Shown: positions 1 through 7,400 of the stretch, piece after piece
Layout: every line of letters begins with the position of its first letter
How positions within the stretch are numbered: position 1 is the stretch's first letter
DNA from: an uncultured Bacteroidales bacterium
Lineage (GTDB): Bacteria; Bacteroidota; Bacteroidia; Bacteroidales; UBA932
Direction of reading: 5' to 3'
Length of the DNA: 18,058 nt
Assembly (NCBI GenBank): GCA_934725575.1
Contig: CAKVCK010000035.1
Coordinates: 1-18,058, forward strand
Made by a program: the position numbers and the translations under genes
Notes under the pieces: model-generated
Seen by the model: only the letters and a program-made list of their open reading frames with translations
The model's database searches: none
Told to the model about the DNA's origin: nothing

Positions 1-1046
1 TTCGACTTCAGATGACGGGCGAAATCCGCAATGAAAGAGCCCCAATATTCATTGTACTCAGGGCTGCCTGGAGTGGCCTGGATTGTCGTGTTCGAGGAAG
101 TAGCCTGATCGTAATAGTCAAACTCCAACGCCCACGGGATCATTGAGTAGCAGTTGATCTGGCGGTCTATGCCAATGGAGAACATGAACTCCACCCAATG
201 GTCGAATATCGTGTAGTCGTAGAGCCAGGTGCCGTCAACGCGGCGAATCTTGGTGACCATGGAGCCGAAAGCATCCTCAGTCTGGCCGTTCCACGGGCGG
301 TTCATGATGGTTGCGGTGACAGATTTCTGGCCAGCATCGGCAAGCATCTTCATAACCGGACGCATCGCCTCAAAATGAGCGTCGCTCCAAAGCGGAACGT
401 TCTCATAGCGCGCCACTGAATATGGATTCTGCCACAGATCGAGATGGAAAGCCCAATCGCTAGCCGGAGGCAGAATATGGTCAGAGACAATAAGTTCCAC
501 CGGAATGCTGCGAGTCTTTGCGTTGCTTGAAGACACGGTCATTCTCCCCGTGTACTTACCAGGTTTTGCATCGGATGGCACATTGACTGTCATCCAGACA
601 GGTTGCATTCTTTCTGCTGGAATATTCATGGATTCATTAAGGTCAAGCACGTCAGCGACAAGGACTTCGCCCCATTTGGATTTATCCTCGCGCGAACCGC
701 ACTGGCCGAACTTGGTCGTGTCAAGCAGATCAGAAACCACGAAGGAGACAAACTGAACGGAAATATTCCCGGACCTGATCAAGGATTTTCCGTTGCGGAG
801 ATCAGAGACGGAAACGGTCACATCCTTCAATTCAGCATCCGATGACACCACCGCCTGAGCGAACACTTTCTCTCCACACCAGGCTGAATGGTTGAAGGCT
901 TTCTTCTGGTACTCCAACGAAGGACCTCCACCTATTACACAATGCGAGCCGGTCGAGGCCCATTCAAGCTTAAAAGAAGATTGCGGCTGCGCGGCCATAA
1001 GAACAGGCAGCGCAACCGCGATCATCAGGGTGATAATATTCTTCAT
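1..1046 (-). CDS. GH123-like glycoside hydrolase (DUF4091 type), N-terminal part
   Basis: The reading frame starts at the ATG at 1046 and stays open for 348 codons to the window edge, so the C-terminus is missing. Residues 1-19 form a Sec signal peptide (MKN, a hydrophobic stretch, then Ala-Ala before Gln20), so the product is exported to the periplasm or cell surface. About residues 20-190 look like a beta-sandwich domain, ending near the segment PVWMTVNVPSDAKPGKYTG. From about residue 200 (FHLDLWQNPYSVARYENVP, then DYTIFDHWVEF) the sequence resembles the start of the barrel of GH123/DUF4091 proteins from gut Bacteroidetes. Characterised members are beta-N-acetylgalactosaminidases acting on host or bacterial glycans. 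The Asp-Glu catalytic pair expected in this family is not in the visible part and should lie just beyond the edge. The gene begins 18 nt after the fumarase stop and is probably cotranscribed with it. Family assignment is from remembered motifs; the exact substrate is unknown. Confidence 0.7.
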   Translation of the reverse strand, partial: MKNIITLMIAVALPVLMAAQPQSSFKLEWASTGSHCVIGGGPSLEYQKKAFNHSAWCGEKVFAQAVVSSDAELKDVTVSVSDLRNGKSLIRSGNISVQFVSFVVSDLLDTTKFGQCGSREDKSKWGEVLVADVLDLNESMNIPAERMQPVWMTVNVPSDAKPGKYTGRMTVSSSNAKTRSIPVELIVSDHILPPASDWAFHLDLWQNPYSVARYENVPLWSDAHFEAMRPVMKMLADAGQKSVTATIMNRPWNGQTEDAFGSMVTKIRRVDGTWLYDYTIFDHWVEFMFSIGIDRQINCYSMIPWALEFDYYDQATSSNTTIQATPGSPEYNEYWGSFIADFARHLKS

Positions 1047-1064
1047 CCTGTGTATTTGTTTTGA

Positions 1065-2681
1065 TTAAAGTCCTAACTGCTTGAAGAAGTCGTTGCCCTT
1101 GTCATCGACGAGGATGAACGCAGGGAAGTTCTCCACGCGGATCTTCCAGATGGCCTCCATTCCGAGGTCTGGATATTCAACGCACTCGATGCTCTTGATG
1201 CTCTCGTAGGAGAGGACTGCCGCAGGGCCGCCGATCGAGCCGAGGTAGAATCCGCCGTGCTTCTTGCAGGCATCGGTGACAACCTGGGTGCGGTTGCCCT
1301 TGGCGATCATAATCATACTGCCGCCGTGATCCTGGAAGAGATCAACGTAAGGGTCCATACGGTTGGCCGTGGTAGGTCCCATCGAGCCGCAAGCCATTCC
1401 TTCCGGTGTCTTGGCAGGGCCGGCATAGAAGACAGGATGATCCTTGAAGTACTGCGGAAGATCCTCGCCTCTGTCAAGCCTTTCCTTCAGACGGGCGTGA
1501 GCGATGTCACGGGCCACGATGATGGTTCCGTTAAGGCTCAGACGGGTGGAGACAGGGTACTGGCTGAGGAGCTTGCAGATCTCGCTCATCGGCTTGTCAA
1601 GGTCAACCACTACGCCCTCACCCTCTCCGGCATTACGCAGAGACTCAGGAATCCACTGGGTTGGGTTATCGTCCAGTTTCTCGATCCAGACACCGTCCTT
1701 GTTGATCTTTGCCTTGATGTTGCGGTCTGCCGAGCAGCTTACTCCAAGGCCGATCGGGCAGCTCGCACCGTGGCGAGGCAGACGGACGATCCTGATGTCG
1801 TGGGCGAAATATTTGCCACCAAACTGGGCTCCGAGACCGATCTTGTAAGCCTCCTCAAGCACCTGCTTCTCAAGTTCGATGTCACGGAAAGCGCGTCCGG
1901 TCTCGTCACCTGTCGTAGGCAGCGAGTCATAGTAATGGGTCGAAGCCAGCTTGACAGTCAATAGATTCTTCTCTGCCGACGTGCCGCCGATCACGAACGC
2001 GATGTGGTAAGGAGGGCAAGCGGCCGTTCCGAGAGTCCTCATCTTCTCGACAAGGAAAGGCACAAGGGTACCAGGATTGAGGACTGCCTTGGTCATCTGG
2101 TAAAGGTAGGTCTTGTTGGCTGAGCCGCCACCCTTCACAACGCAGAGGAACTTATATTCCATTCCCTCCTCCGCCTCGATGTCGATCTGGGCAGGAAGGT
2201 TGCACTTCGTGTTGATTTCCTTGTACATATCCAGAGGAGCGTTCTGGCTGTAGCGCAGGTTCTCCTCAGTGTAGGTCTTGTAAACGCCCTTCGAGAGAGC
2301 CTCTGCGTCATCAAATCCGGTCCAGACCTGCTGGCCTTTCTCTCCGTGGATGATTGCGGTACCGGTGTCCTGGCAGAAAGGCAGTTTGCCTTTAGCGGAC
2401 ACCTCGGCGTTGCGCAGGAAGCGCAGGGCCACATATTTGTCATTGTCGGAAGCCTCCGGATCGCTCAAAATCTTGGCGACCTGCTGGTTGTGGGCCGGTC
2501 TCAAAAGGAAGTTCACATCCCTGAATGCGGCGTTCGCAAGCATTGTCAAAGCCTCAGGAGCCACCTTGAGAATAGGATGACCCTCGAACTCGCCAAGGGA
2601 CACGCCCTCGCTCGTCAGCTTGTAGTACTCAGTTGTGTCCGGTCCCAACTGGAACATCGGAGCGTATTTGAATTCTGCCAT
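1065..2681 (-). CDS. fumB: Class I fumarate hydratase (4Fe-4S)
   Basis: This is a 538-residue protein, the usual full length of a two-domain class I fumarase, which interconverts fumarate and malate in the cytoplasm. In Bacteroidales it serves the reductive branch leading to succinate and propionate. Three cysteines fit the cluster ligands: Cys103 in LPFCQDTGT, Cys222 in TAACPPYH and Cys308 in GASCPIGLG, at nearly the same spacing as in E. coli FumA. KGGGSANK (183-190) and GPTTANRMD (near 440) are typical conserved segments of the N- and C-terminal halves. The ATG at 2681 follows the prfB stop by 25 nt without an evident promoter, suggesting read-through from prfB. The symbol follows common usage for Bacteroidetes; fumA or simply fum would be equally defensible. 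The function is very secure. Confidence 0.96.
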   Translation of the reverse strand: MAEFKYAPMFQLGPDTTEYYKLTSEGVSLGEFEGHPILKVAPEALTMLANAAFRDVNFLLRPAHNQQVAKILSDPEASDNDKYVALRFLRNAEVSAKGKLPFCQDTGTAIIHGEKGQQVWTGFDDAEALSKGVYKTYTEENLRYSQNAPLDMYKEINTKCNLPAQIDIEAEEGMEYKFLCVVKGGGSANKTYLYQMTKAVLNPGTLVPFLVEKMRTLGTAACPPYHIAFVIGGTSAEKNLLTVKLASTHYYDSLPTTGDETGRAFRDIELEKQVLEEAYKIGLGAQFGGKYFAHDIRIVRLPRHGASCPIGLGVSCSADRNIKAKINKDGVWIEKLDDNPTQWIPESLRNAGEGEGVVVDLDKPMSEICKLLSQYPVSTRLSLNGTIIVARDIAHARLKERLDRGEDLPQYFKDHPVFYAGPAKTPEGMACGSMGPTTANRMDPYVDLFQDHGGSMIMIAKGNRTQVVTDACKKHGGFYLGSIGGPAAVLSYESIKSIECVEYPDLGMEAIWKIRVENFPAFILVDDKGNDFFKQLGL

Positions 2682-2706
2682 ATTAATGAAATATTTTTAG
2701 TGATTA

Positions 2707-3856
2707 TCAGTCAATGTCTTCAATCGGAGCCGTGGCTCCACCTGAGCCTTCCTGCATCAGGTAGCGTTTCATAAACTCGTTCAGGTCACCGTCCAGCACA
2801 CCTTGGGTGTCCGCGGTTGAATATCCCGTCCGCAAGTCCTTGACCATCTTGTACGGATGCAGGACGTAGGAGCGGATCTGGGAGCCCCACTCGATCTTCT
2901 TCTTAGTGCCCTCGATCTCAGCCTGCTTTTCCTGACGCTTCTTCAGCTCAAGGTCGTAGAGCCTTGACCGGAGGATGCGCAGGGCGTTCTGCCTGTTGTC
3001 CTGCTGAAAGCGGGACTCGGTGTTCTCCACGACTATTCCTGAAGGAATATGCCGCACGCGCACGCCGGTCTCGACCTTGTTGACGTTCTGGCCACCGTGG
3101 CCGCCGGAACGGAATGTGTCCCATTCCAAGTCAGAAGGGTTTATCTCGATGTTGATGGTGTCATCGACCAGAGGATAGACAAAAACGGACGAGAATGTTG
3201 TCTGACGCTTGCCCTGGGCGTTGAACGGGGAAAGGCGCACGAGTCTGTGAACGCCGTTCTCGGCTTTGAGATAGCCGTAGGCGTAGTCGCCCTCGACCTG
3301 GATCGTGGCCGACTTTATTCCAGCCTCATCACCTTCAAGAAGGTCTGTCACAGTAACTTTGTAGCCGTTCCTCTCGCCCCAGCGGAGGTACATCCTCATC
3401 AGCATCGAACTCCAGTCGTTCGCCTCGGTGCCGCCCGCCCCGGAATTGATCGTCAGCACGGCGCCGAGGTTATCCCCCTCCGCTCCCAACATATTCCTGA
3501 GTTCCAATGCCTCAACGTCCTCAACCGCTTTTGAATATGACTCGTCAAGTTCCTGCGTCTCCGCTGTGGTGATGGTCTCGTCGGTGCTTCCGCCCAAACT
3601 CTCCTTGGCGAAATCGTACAGAACATCCAGGTCATCCACCTCGGTGGAAGCCTTGTCAAACCCTGTGACCCAAGATTTCACGCCGTTCAGGTTCTTCATA
3701 AAAACCTCGGCAGCCTTAGGGTCGTTCCAAAAGTCCGGCGACTCCGTCTTCTTCTGCAATGCGGCTACCTGCTCACGTTTCCCAGGGATGTCAAAGACAC
3801 CTCCCCAACGTCTCCAACCGCTGATGCAGAGCCTCAATCTGATCTTTTAATATCAT
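2707..3856 (-). CDS. prfB: Peptide chain release factor 2, made by programmed +1 frameshift
   Basis: RF2 recognises UGA and UAA stop codons and releases the finished peptide from the ribosome. The gene must be read in two frames. Translation starts at the ATG at 3856 (MILKDQIEALHQ...), meets an in-frame TGA at 3793-3791 as codon 22, and slips +1 to continue with GACATCCCTGGG to the TGA at 2709-2707. The result is 382 residues. A naive single-frame call gives a false N-terminus (MRLCISGWRRW). In the 382-residue numbering, Ser-Pro-Phe at 209-211 is the RF2 stop-codon reading motif and Gly-Gly-Gln at 254-256 is the catalytic motif of peptide release. Both identify RF2 rather than RF1 (which carries PxT). 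A GGAG lies a few bases before the ATG. The gene itself ends in TGA, so it depends on its own product twice. It is the first gene of an apparent prfB-fum-GH123 unit. Confidence 0.96.
3790..3805 (-). promoter_or_regulatory. prfB programmed frameshift signal
   Basis: On the minus strand the codons read GGG AGG TGT CTT TGA C. A Shine-Dalgarno-like GGGAGG sits three bases before the slippery CTT, followed by TGA with C as the next base, which is the weakest termination context. This is the same spacing as the E. coli AGGGGG-TAT-CTT-TGA-C site. Low RF2 lets the ribosome slip and make more RF2; high RF2 causes early termination, so the site works as a self-regulating loop. Confidence 0.93.
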
Positions 3857-3883
3857 TTGCTCTCCATTTTAAATTTGTTATTG

Positions 3884-3891
3884 CAAAGGTA
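3884..3891 (-). promoter_or_regulatory. Promoter -7 box for prfB
   Basis: The minus strand reads TACCTTTG, a perfect match to the Bacteroidetes primary sigma -7 consensus TAnnTTTG, about 28 bases before the prfB ATG. No convincing TTTG is found 19-21 bases further upstream, so only half of the promoter is supported. Confidence 0.6.
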
Positions 3892-4251
3892 ATGATTTTC
3901 TCTCTGATTCGCATCTTATCCATCAATGTGTTTCCTTGGAGCAATTGATGCCAAGCTTGCCATCTCCAACAACATTTTAGCCTCCAAACGTCTCCGAAAG
4001 TCTCCTATAGTCCATTTTCGGCGATGGTTTGCGTCGAAAACGTCTCCTGATCTCTCCGGCACAGGAACCCAACGGCAGCGTTTTCGCCGGAAAATGATGC
4101 CATCGCAACCATTTTTTCACTCAACGGGAGCAAAAACGCCTGCTTATGCCACCGTCGGACTCTCTTTAGAAGTGAAGTTGTTTAAACAACTTCTTAATAC
4201 GGAGTTTAGACTTGAACAAGGATTATTGGATCTATATAATATATGTCAAAT
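3892..4251. other. Non-coding region between prfB and the tracrRNA gene
   Basis: No convincing gene is seen here; the one open frame of note (3926-4306) has no recognisable motif and runs across the tracrRNA gene. The stretch is rich in self-complementary segments. CATTTTCGGCG at 4013-4023 can pair, with one bulge, to CGCCGGAAAATG at 4085-4096. CGAAAACG at 4035-4042 matches CGTTTTCG at 4079-4086. The palindrome at 4174-4193 is listed separately. The role of these segments is unknown. Confidence 0.5.
4174..4193. repeat. 20-bp perfect palindrome
   Basis: GAAGTTGTTTAAACAACTTC is identical on both strands. It lies about 60 bp beyond the tracrRNA terminator. No T-run follows on either side, so it is more likely a protein-binding site than a terminator. 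Nothing in the window identifies the binding protein. Confidence 0.7.
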
Positions 4252-4282
4252 AAAAAAAGACGAGAAGCAGATGCCTCCCGCC
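4252..4282 (-). terminator. Rho-independent terminator of the tracrRNA
   Basis: On the minus strand an 11-bp stem (4282-4272 with 4269-4259, three or four G-U pairs, TC in the loop) is followed directly by seven T residues at 4258-4252. Confidence 0.85.
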
Positions 4283-4330
4283 TTGAGTGTTTTCACAACG
4301 GAATAATCCTTATTGTGAATTGCTTCAGAT
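4252..4330 (-). ncRNA. tracrRNA of the type II-C CRISPR system
   Basis: On the minus strand, bases 4330-4312 (AUCUGAAGC...CACAAU) are complementary to positions 1-20 of the crRNA-sense CRISPR repeat (GUUGUGAAUUGC...). There are 18 Watson-Crick pairs, one G-U pair and a single bulged U. The anti-repeat is followed by AAGGATTATTCCGTTGTGAAAAC, written here only by its two halves AAGGATTATT and CCGTTGTGAAAAC, which resembles the nexus region of known II-C tracrRNAs. A strong hairpin with a T-run closes the gene. A canonical promoter ends five bases before 4330, so the start is predicted at or next to the first anti-repeat base. The RNA would be about 75-79 nt, pair with each repeat, allow RNase III cutting, and load Cas9. 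It is encoded upstream of cas9 and divergent to it. The start is inferred, not measured. Confidence 0.9.
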
Positions 4331-4334
4331 ATGA

Positions 4335-4365
4335 CAAATTTAGCGAAAAGATGCGAATATCCAAA
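4335..4365 (-). promoter_or_regulatory. tracrRNA promoter (Bacteroidetes type)
   Basis: The minus strand has TTTG at 4365-4362, exactly 19 bases, then TAAATTTG at 4342-4335. This matches TTTG-N19-TAnnTTTG fully, and the predicted start coincides with the 5' end of the anti-repeat. It is the best promoter in the window. Confidence 0.85.
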
Positions 4366-4448
4366 TAATTATTCCTAAATTAGCAAATAAAGACTAAGGA
4401 GTCTCGGATTCAACCACGTATCATATCATAATTCAACAGTAACTTCGT
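4366..4448 (+). other. cas9 upstream region
   Basis: This 83-bp AT-rich stretch should contain the cas operon promoter, since nothing else on the plus strand lies upstream. No box matching TTTG-N19-TAnnTTTG is seen on the plus strand, and no clear ribosome binding site precedes the ATG, which is common in Bacteroidetes. Confidence 0.4.
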
Positions 4449-7400
4449 ATGAAAACCATTCTTGGATTAGACCTCGGAACCACCAGCATAGGCTGGGCAG
4501 TGGTAAGGGAAGCGGAACCATTCTCTGACGAGAAATCAGAGATTGTCAGACTCGGTGTCCGTGTCGTGCCCCTCACAGTGGATGAAAGAACGAGTTTTGA
4601 GAAAGGCAAAAGCATCACGACGAATGCCGAAAGGACACTAAAGCGAGGAATGCGCAGAAATCTCCAAAGATATAAACTAAGAAGGCAGGCCTTGATCGAT
4701 GAACTGAAGAGTACAGGATGGATTGGTGACGATTTCATATTTTCAGAGACCGGACCAGGGTCAACTTTCCGAACGTTACGACTTAGGGCAAAGTCCGCAT
4801 CGGAGGAGGTAACTCTTGGCGATCTGGCGAGAATATTACTACAGATAAATAAGAAGAGGGGCTACAAGAGTTCCAGAAAAGCAGTCTCAGGCGATGACGG
4901 TCAGGCCATTGACGGAATGGCCGTCGCCAAGGAGATGTACGACAAAGGATTGACTCCGGGGGAATATGTCTATCTGCATATGCTCGAAGGCAGGTACGCT
5001 ATTCCGGAGTTCTATAAGTCGGACTTGCAGGATGAGTTTGACAGGATATGGGCGCTCCAGAAATCCTTTCACTCTGAATTGACCGATGAACTTTACAGGA
5101 AACTGTCTGACAAAAACAAGCCCCAGACTTGGGCAATCTGTCGTGATGAATTGGGCATCCAAGGACAAAAAAGTAGTTTCACTGGAAAGGAAAGGCTAAA
5201 AGAAGCCTATTACTACAGACATTTGGCCGCCACACAGGAAGTGAATCTTGAAGTCCTGACCTGCGCCCTACAGGAAATCAACGGCCAACAAACTTCTCTC
5301 AGTGGCCTTCTGAGCAAGATCAGCGACAGAAGCAAAGAGCTATACTTCAACAATTTGACAGTTGGCCAGATGCTACTGAAGAGAATTGAGGAAAATCCAA
5401 ACAACAGCTTGAAGAATATTGTGTTCTACAGGCAAGACTATCTTGATGAGTTTGAAAGGATCTGGACTGTACAGTCGAAATATCACGCAGAGCTTACCCC
5501 GGAACTGAAAAAGAGACTTCGGGACATAATCATCTTCTACCAACGTCCGTTGAAGAGCCAGAAAGGGCTTATCAGTCTCTGTGAGTTCGAGGCGAGAAAG
5601 GTTGATGTCACCATTGATGGAGTGAAGAAGGAAAAGAACATCGGGCCACGTGTATGTCCGCGTTCCTCTCCTTTGTTCCAGGAATTCAAGGTCTGGCAGA
5701 CAATCAACAACATCTTCGTCAATGGAGCCGCCCTTGATGACGAAGACAAGTCCGTCATCGCAAAAGAGTTGATGTTCAGGGACAAACTCAAAGATAGAGA
5801 TCTCCTCAAACTTCTATTCAAGACCACAAAGGGACTGAGTGTCAATTTCAAGGAAGTTGACGGCAACCGCACAATGGCGACTTTGATGAAGGCCTGTGTC
5901 AAGATTGCCGAGAACTTGGGATATGACGACATTGAGTTCTCCAAACTCTCTTCCGAAGACCAAAAGGACAGAATCGAGGAAATATTCAAAGAGCAGGGAT
6001 TCAAGACCGGTTTTCTTCATTTCGATTCCTCTCTGGCCTCTCCGGAATTTGAGCATCAAGACTCCTACAGGCTGTGGCATCTGCTATATTCCTACGAAGG
6101 AGATAAGTCCGCAAGCGGGGATGAGTCGCTCGTGAAATGCATAATGAACTTATGTTCAATGGATGAGGGATCGGCAAAGATACTTGCCTCCTGCAAATTC
6201 CTTCCCGACTATGGCAGCCTGAGCGCGAAGGCTATGAGGAAAATCCTGCCATATATGAAAGATGGGCTTGAATATAGTGCCGCCTGCGTGATGGCCGGGT
6301 ACCGGCACTCAAAGCGCTCCTTGAGCAAAGAGGAGCTTGACACCAAGGAATATTCCGACCACCTCTCTCTTTTGCCAAAGAATAGCCTTCGCAACCCTGT
6401 GGTCGAGAAAATACTCAACCAAATGATCAATGTTGTGAATTCCGTCATAAATGTCTATGGTAAGCCTGACGAAATCCGCATCGAAATGGCCAGAGAGCTG
6501 AAAAAGAGCGCGAAAGAAAGAGAGGAGGCACAAAGGGACATAGCATCCGCAACTACGGAAAGCCAGAAAATTATCGAGATACTAAAAGGCGAGCCATTCT
6601 TCCTCACGTCTCCGACACGTAACGACATCATCCGTTATCGCTTGTACCAGGAACTGGCACAGAACGGGTTCAAGACCCTTTATAGCAACACATATATCCC
6701 AAAAGACAAGTTGTTCTCCAAAGAATTTGACATCGAGCATATTATTCCACAAGCTCTCATATTCAACGACTCATTTTCCAATAAGACACTTGAATCAAGA
6801 CAGTGTAATCTTGAGAAAGGAAAGACAACGGCAATGGATTATGTAAAATCTAAATATGATGAGGCGGGAGTCCGGGCATACCGAGATAGAGTCAATGGTC
6901 TGATCGACAAGGGTATCTCCAAAACGAAGGCCAAATGGCTGTTGATGGAGGGCAAGGATATTCCGGAAGATTTTATCAATAGAGAACTTCGTGACAGTCA
7001 GTATATCGCCAAGAAGGCAAGGGAGATTCTTGAGTCACTTGTCAAATTTGTCGTCCCGACAACAGGTTCTGTGACAGCGAGGTTACGGGAAGACTGGCAA
7101 CTTGTGAATGTGATGCAGGAGCTGAACTGGGATAAATATGCCAGGTTGGGACTTACCTGTGTCAGGGAAGACAAGGACGGACGCAGGATTCCGTTCATCC
7201 AAGACTGGACAAAACGGAATGACCATCGCCATCACGCGATGGATGCGTTGACAATCGCCTTCACCCGTAGACAGTTCATTCAGTATCTCAATCACTTAAA
7301 CTCAAAAATTGACGCTGTCTCTTGGGACAAGAAGGATCTGGATCTCAGGGATTATGACCTTGATGACATCCAGTTTGGCAATCTAAGCTCAGGAGACAGG

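Noticed and set aside
1261..1285. 13-base match between spacer 10501-10530 (GTTGTCACCGATG) and the fumarase gene, as a self-target
   Set aside because: Only 13 of 30 bases match and they lie at the PAM-distal end of the guide; expected by chance at a modest rate in a window of this size.
1257..1964. 235-residue plus-strand open frame
   Set aside because: Antisense to the secure fumarase gene and without recognisable motifs.
4241..4262. TTGACA-like box on the minus strand just after the tracrRNA T-run, as a sigma-70 promoter
   Set aside because: The spacing to any TATAAT-like box is too short and Bacteroidetes do not use this consensus.
3926..4306. 126-residue open frame between prfB and cas9
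   Set aside because: No motif, low-quality composition, and it overlaps the tracrRNA gene and its terminator.
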